Below are positions 53,597 to 64,000 of a stretch of 64,000 nucleotides of DNA, piece after piece. Each line of letters opens with the position of its first letter. Position 1 is the first letter of the stretch. A program made the position numbers and the translations under genes. The DNA is from Dromiciops gliroides (Eukaryota; Chordata; Mammalia; Microbiotheria; Microbiotheriidae). The DNA lies in NCBI RefSeq assembly GCF_019393635.1, contig NC_057863.1, positions 3,646,334-3,710,333 on the forward strand, in the 5' to 3' direction. A model generated the notes under the pieces. The model was not told the origin of the DNA, ran no database searches, and saw nothing but the letters and a program-made list of their open reading frames with translations.

Positions 53597-54395
53597 TTTT
53601 AAAAAAATTTTATTATTTTCCAGTTACATATTACATATAAGGATAGTTTTCAACATTTGTTCTCACTGGATTTTTAGTTCCAAATTTTTTTCTCCCCCCC
53701 TTCCTTCCCTTCCTCCTCCCCAAGATGGAAAGCAGTCTGATATAGGGTGTATATGTACAATCACATTGAACATATTTCTATATTAGTCATCTTGTGAAAG
53801 AAGAATCAGAGCACAAGGGAAAAACCTTTTCAAAAAAGAAGGAAAAAAAAACAGTCCAAAAGTAGAAACAGTATGGTTCAATATGCATTCATAATTCACA
53901 GTTCTTTTTTCTGGATGTTGAGAACATTTTCTATCATGAGTTCTTTAAAACTGTTTTGGGTTGTTGCACTGTTGAGAAGAGCCAAGTCTATCCCCATTGT
54001 TTATCACACAATGTTGCTGTTACTGTGTACGATGTTCTCCTGGTTCTGTTCTTCTCAGTCACCATCAGTTCATGTAAGTCCTTCCAGGTTTCTCTGAACT
54101 CCTGCTCATCATTTCTTACAGTACAATAGTATTCCATTACATTCATATGCCACAACTTGTTTAGCCATTCCCCTATGGATGGGCATTCCCTAGATTTCCA
54201 ATTCTTTGCCACCACAAAGTGAGCTGCTATAAATCTTTTTGTGCATGTGGGTCCTTTTCCCTTTTCTATGGTCTCTTTGGGATACAGACCTAGCATTGGA
54301 TCAAAGGGTATGAACAGTCTCATAGCCCTTTGGGCATAGTTCCAAATTGCTCTCCAGAATGGTTGGATCAGTTCACAGCTCCATCAGAATGTTGT
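53597..54395 (-). mobile_element. L1 LINE 3' end
   Basis: The same antisense 3' UTR as at 51510, extended into the ORF2 C-terminal region (CTAGCATTGGATCAAAGGGT, GATCAGTTCACAGCTCCATC). Stops and frameshifts are present. Confidence 0.9.
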
Positions 54396-55195
54396 TCTTT
54401 TCATGACTTAGGCTCAAGGTCTTCCAGAAGTCCACCTTTCATCCCATCTCCATACTCAGCACCCCTCTCTAAGAGGCCTTTAGGTTACGTATTGGACACA
54501 GATACACATAGATCTTCTGTGGTGTTATGTGGGCCCCAATGGAGTGACTGGACCACCCTTGCTCTGCCCACAGAATAACTGGCCCGACATCTTTTCCCAT
54601 TGACTGGCTCGTGGAATGGTTCTTCCACGTCATTCTAGGACACACTTAATTGGCTCCTCTTGGCCTGTACCTTCTCACTGCCCCAGTGGGTTCCTCCTCT
54701 CCAGGCCTTCATAGATGTGGAAACCCATGCCTGGCAGTGCTGCGGGCACAGTGCAAAGAAGAGATGGAAGAGATGAGCCTCGGTTGAGAGAGAGGCTCAG
54801 GGTCCTGACTGGCCTGAGCAGTTTCCTGAAGGTCACTCCCCAGCCCCTCCCTCCTTCTTTCCAGCTCATCCCCAGACAATAAAAGGAGACAGATGACTGC
54901 TCAGAAAGGGGCCTGGGTCTTGGCCTGACCTTGAGCTGGATTAAAGCTTCTCTTTGAAGGTTCTTTTGCCCAAGGCAGGACAAGGGTGACTATGAAAATT
55001 GTCAGATCACCTCGGGCAAGCAGAGGGAAGATCCAGCCCCCAAAGTATGAACATGTGTATACACATGCACACAAAGGACCAGCCAGTAAGCACTTATTAA
55101 AGGAATAAACATGTTTAGTAGTTCCTGCTTTGTGACAGGCAGTGAGGACTCTAGGTCTTTGAGAGATATCACAGTATCCCTGTCATTCCCATTTT
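54396..55195. other. Unassigned intergenic DNA
   Basis: Nothing recognised beyond a possible short L2-like piece near 55090. Confidence 0.4.
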
Positions 55196-55199
55196 ACGG

Positions 55200-55858
55200 T
55201 GGTAGACAAGGTTTAAGTGACTTATGCAGGGTCACAGTGAGAAAGTGTCTGAGGCTGGATTTGAATTCAGGTCTTCCTGAATACCGGCCCAGGGCTCTAT
55301 CTACTTCGCCACCTAGCCGCCTCACCACCTAACACGTGCCAGGACTGTGTTAAGCACCAAGGATACAAAGAAAAGAAAAAGACAATCCCTGCCCTGGAGG
55401 AGTTTGGTAAATAAAGAAAAAGGGAAAGAATCTCTTTATAACACTGAATAAAGGGTGTCCTTTGGTGGGGTTCTATCAAGGGAACTAGATTAGAATCAGG
55501 AGAGAGAGGGGTACATCCTACTTCTGATTCTGTTTTGGCCACGTGATCTTGGACCAATCAACCTCCCTGTGCCTCAGGTGTCTAACCTCTAAAAGGGTTT
55601 TAATGAGCTTGGCACGACTCTATGGCATAGTACACAGACCTGACCTGAATTCCTGTCCTCGCCTTCCCTCTGACGTTATCTGCCCTTTATCCTGTCTAGA
55701 GCGTGTCTGTACATCATTATGTGCCTTTTTTCTCCCCCAATAGACTGTGAGCTCCTAGAAAGCAAGGGCTGTCTTTTACCTTTCCTTGTACGACCAGCAC
55801 TTAGCCAAGTGCCTGGTATGTAGTAGGTGCTTAATAAATCCTTGTTGATTGATTGCTT
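55200..55858. mobile_element. SINE (-), L2 (-), MIR (+), L2 (+) cluster
   Basis: SINE antisense at 55200-55325 (GCCACCTAGCCGCC). L2 antisense at 55328-55420. MIR at about 55485-55610 (GTGCCTCAGGTGTCTAACC). L2 end at 55640-55858 (AATAGACTGTGAGCTCCTAG, GTAGGTGCTTAATAAATCC). Confidence 0.8.
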
Positions 55859-57960
55859 CCCTAACTCTCAGGTCCCTTGGAGGAACACTTTAAATACTGT
55901 TAACTGTTTTTGAGGAGAAGGAAGTGAGAGGGCTGGCAAAACTGAGACTAGCAGCAGATAGCAGAGTGGTCAGTGCATCCTCTTGAGACATCAGACCAAA
56001 AGGAAGTCCTCCCTCCGCTGTGTGGGGAAGGAGGTATACTTAAACTTTTACTGATGTCTTTGTGTTTTTACATTGCCTCGATCCCTCCTCCCCCAGCATC
56101 CCTTCCTTTTTATCTCATATAACAAGCAATATTTTATGTCCAAGAAAGAAAAAAGAAGAGAACCCCCCCAGCATATCTGAGCAATACATTTAAAAGTCTG
56201 AAAATATGCGTGCTGGAGCCCTCTGTTGGCCCCCTCACCACACCCTATGGGGGGGGGCGGCGGTGATGAGGGGGACGGGTGGCTTCTCAAAGATCTCCTG
56301 GGACACATGGCATTGCTGACTTGTCTTCATCAGTTGCCCAGCTCTCCCCACATTTGCCTTTTCTTACAGCACTATATCACTGCCACCTTGGTTAGCCATT
56401 GAGGGACTGGATCTTCTTGGTTCCAGATGGCAGGATCAATAGTCAAGGAAATAGATTCAGGCTCCAGGGCAGGCAATAAAAATGCCCCCTGCTAAGAGCT
56501 GCCTGGTGAGTTCCTTATTATGGAGATCTGGATGGGAGCATTTTTGTTCTGATAGGGCTTGGATTCAGGGGCCTCTCGGTTACCTGCTAACTCCAGGATT
56601 CTGATTCTTCTATAAAAGATTTGTGGGAAAACAAGGGCCAGAGTTAAAGACCAGTGGCTCCAGAACTCACAGCTGTCCCGTCATATAGGAGGACCAGGTG
56701 TAGAAGGCTAGAGATCTGAGTCGCTGAAGGAGCACCCACACCTTGGAAGCCAAGGCAGCCCCAAAGTTGGAGGTTCCACTGTTGTGCTTACTATTCATTC
56801 TCTCTGATTATCCAGTTTTTGTAGGTATTGCAGAAATGGAGGTTCTGCCCCTCCTCCCTTCCCCCAGGCTCCTTTGCAGAGGTGGGGGTGGGGTTCCACA
56901 AAGAAAGAGGAGAGACAGAGTGGTACAAAAGCGAGCTGCCGAAAAAGAAGGGCCGATCCAGGTGGAGACACTTACACGCTGCAGAACGGGTATGCACACG
57001 CGCCCCAACCACAGGCAGCCAGAGAGAGCCACACACATTCAAGAACCGGCTCTCACAGGCTTAACTCCCATCCTGTGGTCCTCCAGGCTAGGGGGGGCTA
57101 AGGGCTGAGCAGGCTGTGTTGTGTTTCAGCCACCACAGGCCCCCAGTGTTCACTTCTTTTTCCCTGTTAGACCAGTGAAGTCCATTTGGGAAGCCTGGAG
57201 CCCAGTTGGGACCTGGAGGCTTGCCTGAGCAGAACCAATGATCAGGAAGTGCCTCTTGGTTCCCCAGAGGAGAGCAAATGCCTCACAGGATGCACACGGC
57301 AGGCTGGTGGGCAAAGGATGCTCATTTGGAGCCTGCTGTCACCCTGGGCCTAGAGGAAAAGAGAAGGAGAGTGAGAAGGACACCTGAAAACAAAGGGACA
57401 TTTTGACTAGGAGCAAAACAGCTCTTCTCTGCTGGGGAAGGGGGAGGAGGCCAGACTCCAAAGAGGGTTGGAAGCCGGGTCTTGGCCCAAGGAGACGATG
57501 AGAGGCAAAGATAGGGCGCATCTGCACCCCCATTCTCTGTCTTGGGAACTCTCACTGTTACCATTTCAGCTGAGCCAAGCGAAGGCTTTATTGGAGGGTC
57601 TTCCCCTCCCACAATGACATTCTGTGATGCAAAATCAGGCCATGCTTAGTCACTGAATGGGCCTGGGAAACAACCTTGATTTAGACAGGCTGAGGTCCCC
57701 CCCTGCCCCGCATCGTCCTGACTCTGGTCCTGCCACTGGACTCCCGTGACTCTGGAGGAAAGAGGGAGAGCCGTGACTCGATGCAGCTTTGCCTCGCTTC
57801 AATCCACTCACAAATCAAGACATAATCCCCTCAATGTCATTGGTCCTCTTTGAAAATGAAAAACAAATACCAACAGATTATACAATTTAACAATAATAGC
57901 TGACAATAATATGAATGATAACAGATAGAAAGGAAGGAAGCCATCTTCCAGTTCTGAGAC
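55859..57960. other. Unassigned intergenic DNA
   Basis: About 2.1 kb with no repeat family or gene that I can name. The AT-rich piece at about 56090-56210 has the look of an old interspersed repeat. Confidence 0.38.
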
Positions 57961-57964
57961 AGTG

Positions 57965-58125
57965 AAATGGCAAAAATTCTGGGCTTACAGCCGGGGGACC
58001 TGAGTCTACAGCCCTTCGCAGCCTGTGCGACCCTGCTCGCTCCCCTCGCTGTGCCTCATTTTCCTTATCTGTACAATGAAGGCATCGGATTAGATTGACT
58101 GCCAAGGTCTTTTCTGAGTCTCCCC
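57965..58125 (+). mobile_element. MIR-type SINE
   Basis: A diverged tRNA-like head, TGTGCGACCCTGCTCGCTC, TGTGCCTCATTTTCCTTATC and GATTAGATTGACTGCCAAGG. Confidence 0.7.
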
Positions 58126-59035
58126 TCCTGTGCCTCAAATATGCCAATGAAAATGCAAAGGAGGGAGCTAGAGAAATGGGGGGCCTCCAGCTCCCTTTTA
58201 ACTGAGGCACCCAGGCTTAAAATGTTTGCACGTTGCCAGCTCCAAGTCAGACCTGTAGCGACCGTCCATGGAATGGGGCAGAGCCCTGGAGCGCCAGTGC
58301 CCTCTCCGAAGGCTGGCTCCCAAGGCTTGGGAACCAGCCGTGGCACAGCGCTCTCCCATGCTTGGCCCCATGACAAATGAGTCCTCACAGCCCAGCATTG
58401 CCCAACCATGGCGTCTCTGGGAAGGCGTTGGGACAGGCCCAACATTGCAGGCCCCTGTTTCCAAGGAGCTGTGGAGATGAGAGTGAGAGGAGAGCTGGGA
58501 CTTCTGGAATGATGGGAAACTGGCCGACAGCAAGAGCTTGGCCAGACAATAGTACATTGGGGGGTGGGGGATGGAGAAGGAAAAAGGGGTCTTAGCCTGG
58601 CACACCTGTTTTCTGTGGGCTCCTTGCCACCATTGGCACATTCTCCAGGGCTGTGGCTGCTGGCCTAGCCCAGCCACTCTCAGCCCTGGCCAGGCGTCCT
58701 CTGGGGCTCAATCACTTCCTGACCCTGGGACCCCCAGGGGCTTGTGAGGGGAACAAGGGGAGGGCAAATACTTTCCAGGGGCCCCCAGAGTCAAAGCTAC
58801 TGAGAAGGAAGGAGAATGGGGAAACCTAGAAAGCTAAGCCTGGAGGAGGTCTTGGGAGCCATTTGTTGTCGTTCTCTGATCTGGAGGCTGTTCAGACGCA
58901 TCAAGTCCAGCCCAGGCCTGGACAGGAACACTCTGCTCTCCCCCCCAAAGCAGCTTGTGTCTGACCCTCCCCCACTCTCCCCAGGTGAGGGGAGGCTCAC
59001 TGCATCCTGAAGCAGCTCATTCTGTTTGGGAACAA
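58126..59035. other. Unassigned intergenic DNA
   Basis: Nothing recognised. Confidence 0.4.
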
Positions 59036-59196
59036 TAACGATGACAATCATCATAATAAATATCTAAGCCTGATGTAGCATTTACTAGGTGTGAAGCCCT
59101 GTGCTAAGGGATGTGCAATTGTGGGACACAGAAAGCAGAGTGAGGAAGGTGAATCTGTGACACATAAACCTAAACCACTAAGGGAAGGTATGTTTG

Positions 59197-59350
59197 CTTG
59201 TTTGTTTGTTTTCTGTTGAGCAATGAGGGTAAAGTGACTTGCCCAGGGTCACACAGCTAGTAAGTGTCAAGTGTCTGAGGCCGGATTTGAACTCAGGTCC
59301 TCCTGACTCCAGGGCTGGTGCTCTATCCACTGCGCCACCTAGCTGCCCCC
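59197..59350 (-). mobile_element. Marsupial tRNA-derived SINE
   Basis: A full-length antisense copy ending GCGCCACCTAGCTGCCCCC. Target duplications AGGGAAGGTATGTTTG (59181-59196) and AGGGAAGGTGTGTTTG (59351-59366) differ by one base. A short L2/MIR-like piece precedes it at about 59040-59110. Confidence 0.95.
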
Positions 59351-59366
59351 AGGGAAGGTGTGTTTG

Positions 59367-59904
59367 AAGCAGCAATGGAGCCACATTGGATGGGGAGACT
59401 GGGTCCGGTTCTGAAGGGTTTTGAAAACCAAGCAGAAGAGTTCAGCTTTTAATGATGGGAAGCCGGGAGCCAGAGAAGAAGTGAGGGCATCGTCGGAGGG
59501 AGGCTCTTCTGCAGTAACGTTCAAGTTGGGCGGCCGGAGGAACCCCGGCCCCGGGGCCTTGGAAGAGGCTTGTGGAGGGGGCTCCTTCCTCAGGACAGAT
59601 CCGAGCTGTGTGCTCCAGGACAAGGGCTGCAGCTAGAAAGCCCAGGCATCTTCTGTCCCTCCTCTCCCCTGACTTTGAAGTGTCTGCCTTCTGTGGGGCT
59701 GTTGGCAGGGCCTCCCGAGCCTTGGAACTTACGTCAGAGGGCTCAGATCGTCCCCCTCACTGGGCACCCAGCCCACATCCTGGGTCATTTCTCCAACTCC
59801 TCTTTAAGCAAAGTTGACCTTTCAACTGGAGTGAAAGGCAAGGTCCAGAGACAGCAAAACATGTCCCCACACACATGGGTGGGGCTCCTAAGGCTGGAGT
59901 TGGG
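59367..59904. other. Unassigned intergenic DNA
   Basis: The first 90 bases (GAAGGGTTTTGAAAACCAAG) may belong to the same L2-type relic as at 43.6 kb; the rest is unassigned. Confidence 0.38.
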
Positions 59905-60595
59905 ATGGACCTGAGAGGCCGCTCAGTCTAATCCTTGTATTTCACAGATAGGGAAACTGAGGCACAGGCAGCTCATGTAGTGTGCCCAACCAAGGTCACA
60001 CAGGGAGATAATAATAATTTATGTAACACCTACTATGTGCTGGGCACTGTGCTAAGCACTTTACAGATATGATTGAGCCTCACAACAACCTTGTGAAGCA
60101 CCTTCAGTTATCCCCAATTTCCAGATGAAGAAGTCAAAGCAGAGAGACATGAAGTGACCTGACCAGGGTCATACTAGTGAATGTTCTAGGTCAAATTTGA
60201 ACTGAACTCCAAGCTCAGTGCTCTGTATACTTTGGGGTCCCCTGGCTGCCTCATGGGGAGTAGGTATAAGAGGTGGGATTTCCCCTAGAGGTGCCTCTCC
60301 TTCCCTTGCACCACCTTTTAGGTATATGTGAGGGAGAAGCTGATTTTCGGCCTTGACACAGGTGAGAGACGGTAAAGGTTCACTGAGGCCTCAGGTGTCT
60401 CTAGGGATGAATTCCAGCTTCCTTTCAAAAGTTCAGGACCTGGCTCCAGACCCCTCGGCATCCTGGGAATGAGAACTAACAGGCCCTCAGAGACGCCTCA
60501 TTTAACAAAGGGGGAAACTGAGGTCCAGAGAGAAGCGACTTTTCCTACCTCACATAGACATGAGGTGGCACATCCAGGAGTGAGTCAAGTTTCCC
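59905..60595 (-). mobile_element. MIR-type SINE copies
   Basis: About 59905-60000 (CACAGATAGGGAAACTGAGG). A longer copy at about 60008-60255 (CACCTACTATGTGCTGGGCA, CACAACAACCTTGTGAAGCA). A third at about 60475-60595 (GGGGGAAACTGAGGTCCAGA). Confidence 0.75.
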
Positions 60596-60737
60596 CATAG
60601 CTCCTGGGCCCATTGCCTCAGGCTGTGGAAAGATGGGGGCTGATCTCCCCTTGTAGCTCAAGTATTCTTTGTGGCTGTTTGTGGCACAGAAGCCATTCAG
60701 CCCCAGCCTCCAGAGATCCCTCCTATTCCTGAGGAAT

Positions 60738-60739
60738 GT

Positions 60740-60804
<65 letters not shown>
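60738..60804. repeat. (TG)n(AG)n compound microsatellite
   Basis: A TG run passes directly into an AG run and back to TG. Confidence 0.96.
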
Positions 60805-60807
<3 letters not shown>

Positions 60808-61320
60808 GTGTGTGAGATGGCTATTTCATAGGGTGCTAAACTCACCAAGGGGCTCTGGCCTCCCCCCAGCTCCACACGTGTGACTCTCGTTACTGTCAGG
60901 AGGAGTTAAGAGTCTCCTGGAGACAAGAACAGTCCCTTAATTAGGCTGCATTCCCAGGGCTAAGAAAATGCCGGGGGCAGGCCTGGCTGCCCTGGACATT
61001 CCAAGGGGATGTGGGGAGGCCAGGGGGGCAGGGAAAAGGAGGAGGAGGAGCTGCCCCTTTCACACTCCACAGAGCCCATGAATGGGGCCCTGGCCATAGG
61101 GCACACTGCTGTCACCTCACCCTCTCCTATTAGGGCAATCACATCAAGGAGGCAGCACCTTTTGGCTTAAGAATTTGGGGGCAGTGATTGTAGAACCTCC
61201 CCCAAACCCCACAGACTTAAAGAGCCTCTTTTCAAGGGATGGAAGGAAGGCCCAACCAGCATCCCTTCTTTGGACCTTTGTCTGAGGCCTTGGGCGTCTG
61301 TAAGCTCCTGGGATCACAGA
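60805..61320. other. Unassigned intergenic DNA
   Basis: Nothing recognised. Confidence 0.4.
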
Positions 61321-61324
61321 GTGT

Positions 61325-61495
61325 GATTGGGAGGGTGCTCAGAGGTCATCAATCCACCAATCCAACCAAGCTGAGTTTACAGTTGAGGAAACAGACTTAG
61401 AAATTCAGTAACTTGTCTGGGGCCAGACCACTGATGCAGGACTTGAAGCCAGGCAAGCTTGGCACCAAGGTCCAACCACTGCACCATCCTGCCTC
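61325..61495 (-). mobile_element. MIR-type SINE
   Basis: Antisense layout: TTTACAGTTGAGGAAACAGA, GCAGGACTTGAAGCCAGG and CACTGCACCATCC. Confidence 0.72.
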
Positions 61496-61557
61496 TGCAT
61501 TTCGGGAAAGACTTAATATTGCTAACTCTGTCAGCTTTAGAAAATATAGGTGGAGGG

Positions 61558-61718
61558 GGAAAGGCAGCTAGGTGGCTCAGTGGGTAAAGCACCGGCCTTG
61601 GATTCAGGAGGACCTGAGTTCAAATCTGGCCTCAGACACTTGACACTTACTAGCTGTGTGACCCTGGGCAAGTCACTTAACTCTCATTGCCCCACAAAAA
61701 CAAAACAAAAGCAAAAAA
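61558..61718 (+). mobile_element. Marsupial tRNA-derived SINE
   Basis: A full-length copy (AGGCAGCTAGGTGGCTCAGT, GAGTTCAAATCTGGCC, A-rich tail). GAAAATATAGGTGGAGG precedes it and GAAAATAGAGGTCGGAGG follows. Confidence 0.93.
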
Positions 61719-61737
61719 GAAAATAGAGGTCGGAGGT

Positions 61738-61838
61738 ATAACTCATATCTCATTGCTTACTGCCTCAGGGAGAGAAGGAGGGATAAAATTTAGAACTCAA
61801 AACTATAAATAAAAATGTTTATTATTTTTAAAAAAGAA
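61738..61838 (+). mobile_element. Very short L1 LINE 3' end
   Basis: Only about 100 bp of L1 terminus (ATCTCATTGCTTACTGCCTC, AGGGATAAAATTTAGAACTC, AAATAAAAATG). A third copy of the flank, GAAAATACAGGTTGGGGG, follows it. Confidence 0.8.
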
Positions 61839-62087
61839 AATACAGGTTGGGGGAGTCTCTGTGCTCACTGCAAAAAAAGTCATCACTATCTGAAAAAATA
61901 TGCCAGTATCCCAGTTCCTGACCTAATTTAAGCTCAAATTTCCCTTGCAGTTAAGCCGAGTAATTTCCTTTCAGCCTTTTTACCTCCCCTCCTTGACCCA
62001 AGCTTTCTATGTGGTCACAAGGGTGGGCTGTGGGGAATCTTGGGGCTGAAGCCCCAAATCAGGGATGGTTCACCATGCTGGTTTTTA

Positions 62088-62242
62088 TTTATTTTAATTG
62101 TTTTAATGAGGCAATTGGGGTTAAGTGACTTGCCAAGGGTCACACAGCTAGTAAGTGTCAAGTGTCTCAGGTCAGATTTGAACTCAGGTCCTCCTGACTC
62201 CAGGGCCAGTTCTCTATTCACTGTGCCACCTAACTGCCCCAT
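62088..62242 (-). mobile_element. Marsupial tRNA-derived SINE
   Basis: A full-length antisense copy. Target duplications CCATGCTGGTTTTTA at 62073-62087 and CCATGCTGGTTTTTAAA at 62243-62259. Confidence 0.95.
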
Positions 62243-62563
62243 CCATGCTGGTTTTTAAACAGAGAGAAGGGAGAGGCATCACTCTCTGTCATGGCCCCTG
62301 AGCCTGGCCCTGCAAATCTGGGGGGCTCCCCCAATATGGCAGATGGCACATATGCCCTCCTCTGGGACCGGAAGCATGTAATGGCTCATAGAGGGCCCTT
62401 TCCTCTCCCTAAGTGACTGGTATATAAGAAAAGCTGAGTAAGAAGGCCAGGAATGATGGGAGAAGGACAAAGGCTATTGGCTTGAACCATCCAGATAAGA
62501 CAGGTCTAGCCTTGAGACTCACAGACGGCCCCTTGCCTGTGATACTCAAAAAGATTTAGCCCA

Positions 62564-62700
62564 GGGGCAGCTAAGTGGCGCAGTGGATAGAGCACCGGCC
62601 CTGGAGTCAGGAGGACCTGAGTTCAAATCCGGCCTTCGTTTTCTTTCTTTCTTTTTTGTTTTTTGTTTTTCTTTTTTCTTAATAGTACTTTTGTTTTTTC
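62564..62700 (+). mobile_element. Truncated SINE head joined to a pyrimidine tract
   Basis: A well-conserved SINE head and B box (AGCACCGGCCCTGGAGTCAG, GAGTTCAAATCCGGCC) stop abruptly at about 62634. A T-rich tract then follows (TTTCTTTCTTTCTTTTTTG). Confidence 0.8.
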
Positions 62701-62990
62701 CTCCATTTTCTCTAACATAAAATATAGACTCTTCAGCTTGGCATGGAAAGCCCTTTATAACTTTCCTCCACCTCCATTTCCTGACCTGTTTCACCTTCCT
62801 CTCCCTCAAGAACTTTGAATTCCTGCCAGACTGGCCTATGGCCAGTTCCCTAACTTACTGGTCTTTCTTCCTCTCTAGGCTTCACTCCTGACTCTCGGGA
62901 CTTTCTCCCCCAGACTCCTACACAGGTACCTTCTCTGCCGTCCCCTCCCCCACTCACTTTTCAGCTTCCCTTTAGGTGTTATCTTCCTTT
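62700..62990 (+). mobile_element. L2 LINE internal/3' fragment
   Basis: CTTCAGCTTGGCATGGAAAG, CTTTATAACTTTCC, CTGGTCTTTCTTCCTCTC and CTCACTTTTCAGCTTCCCTT follow the L2 order. Confidence 0.6.
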
Positions 62991-62991
62991 A

Positions 62992-64000
62992 TTGATTACA
63001 GAAATGCAAATTAAAACAACTCTGAGGTACCACCTCACACCTATCCGATTGGCTAATATGACAAAAGGAAAATAATAAATGTTGGAGAAGCTGTGGAAAA
63101 AAAATTGCAACACTGGGAGTTGCTAGGTGGTGCAAGTGGATAAAGCACTGGTCCTGGATTCAGGAGGACCTGAGTTCAAATCTAACCTCAGACACTTGAC
63201 ACTTACTAGCTGTGTGACCCTAGGCAAGTCATTTAACCCTCATTGCCCCCCCCCCAAATTGGAACACTAATGCATTGTTGGTGGAACTGTGAACTGATCC
63301 AGCCATTCTAGAGAGCAATTTGGAACTATGCCCAAAGGGCTATGGGATTGTGCATGCCCTTTGACCCAGGAATTCCACTACTAGGTCTGTATCCCAAAGA
63401 GATCATAAAAAAGGGGAAAGGACCCACATGTACAAAAATATTTATAGCAGCTCTCTTTGTATTGGCAAAACATTGGAAACTGAGGGAATGCCCATCAACT
63501 GAGGAATGGCTGAACAAGTTGTGGTATATGAATGAATGGAATACTATTGTGCTATAAGAAATGATGAGCAGGCTGATTTTAGAAAAACCTGGAAAGACTT
63601 AAGTGGACTGATGCTGAGTGAAGTGAGCAGAACCAGGAGAACATTGTACACAGTAACGGCAGCACTGCATGATGATCAGCTGTGACAGACTTGGCTCTTC
63701 TCAGCAATGCAACGATCCAAGATAATTCCAAGGACTCATGATGGAAAATGTTCTCCACATCCAGAAAAAAGAACTGGGGATTCTGAATGCAGATGAAAGG
63801 AGACTCTTTTCATTTTATTTATTGTTTTATTTTCTTTCTGGTGGTTTCCCCTTTTCATTCTGATTCTAATGTGGAAATATGTATAACATGATTATAATGC
63901 ATCACCTATAGCAGATTGCTTGCCATCTAGGAAGGGGGGAGGGAGAAAAATGTGGAACTCAAAATCTTAAAAAAATGAATGTTGAAAACGACCTTTACAT
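62992..64000 (+). mobile_element. L1 LINE 3' end, split by a SINE
   Basis: ORF2 C-terminal coding remnants (ACAGAAATGCAAATTAAAAC; later MPFDPGIPLLGLYPKE) and the L1 3' UTR run to the window edge. A SINE at 63115-63255 interrupts the ORF2 part. The remaining frames are broken. Confidence 0.9.
63115..63255 (+). mobile_element. Marsupial tRNA-derived SINE inside L1
   Basis: AGGTGGTGCAAGTGGATAAA head, GAGTTCAAATCTAACC B box, and an unusual poly-C tail. Duplicated target AAATTGCAACACT (63102-63114) and AAATTGGAACACT (63256-63268) prove insertion into the L1. Confidence 0.95.

Overview
The window is nuclear DNA from a marsupial. The main evidence is the repeat content. There are many copies of the marsupial tRNA-derived SINE whose head reads GGGGCAGCTAGGTGGCGCAG, MAR1-type SINEs ending in an RTE-like ACGACTCAACAAC tail, and L1 and ORF1-only (HAL1-like) LINEs of marsupial type. 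These lie over a deep background of MIR/CORE-SINE, L2 and CR1/L3 fossils. The one gene is clearly a therian HES1. I cannot fix the species from sequence alone.

Only one protein-coding gene of the host can be supported: HES1, on the minus strand, four coding exons between 13401 and 15355, transcript about 12.93-15.65 kb. Its promoter (15.65-15.85 kb) keeps a TATA box, CCAAT boxes, N-box/E-box-like sites for self-repression, and a head-to-head pair of RBPJ (Notch) sites separated by exactly 16 bp. The protein is a bHLH-Orange repressor of 286 residues. It ends in WRPW with no residues after it, whereas HES1 in other vertebrates ends WRPWRN.

Layout. 0-7.4 kb: 3' flank of HES1, old repeats, two minisatellites and a tandem SINE pair. 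7.45-8.5 kb: a GC/CpG-rich block without a convincing gene. 8.5-12.9 kb: repeats, purine-rich low-complexity DNA and a stretch that looks like a regulatory element. 12.9-15.7 kb: HES1. 15.7-18.7 kb: CpG-rich upstream domain with a second TATA/CCAAT-type promoter candidate near 17.1-17.25 kb. 18.7-64 kb: a gene-poor desert of SINEs, L2/MIR fossils, L1 3' ends and solo LTRs, with a few AT-rich, non-repetitive islands (about 26.0, 35.1, 35.5 and 38.2 kb) that could be distant enhancers. Developmental regulators such as HES1 often sit alone in such deserts.

The most notable structures outside HES1 are these. A HAL1-like LINE (26.8-31.0 kb) carries two solo LTRs of the same family and looks superficially like a provirus. 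SINE pairs share one target site. An inverted SINE pair has inverted flanks, suggesting a local inversion. No CRISPR array, rRNA, tRNA gene or intact viral gene was seen.
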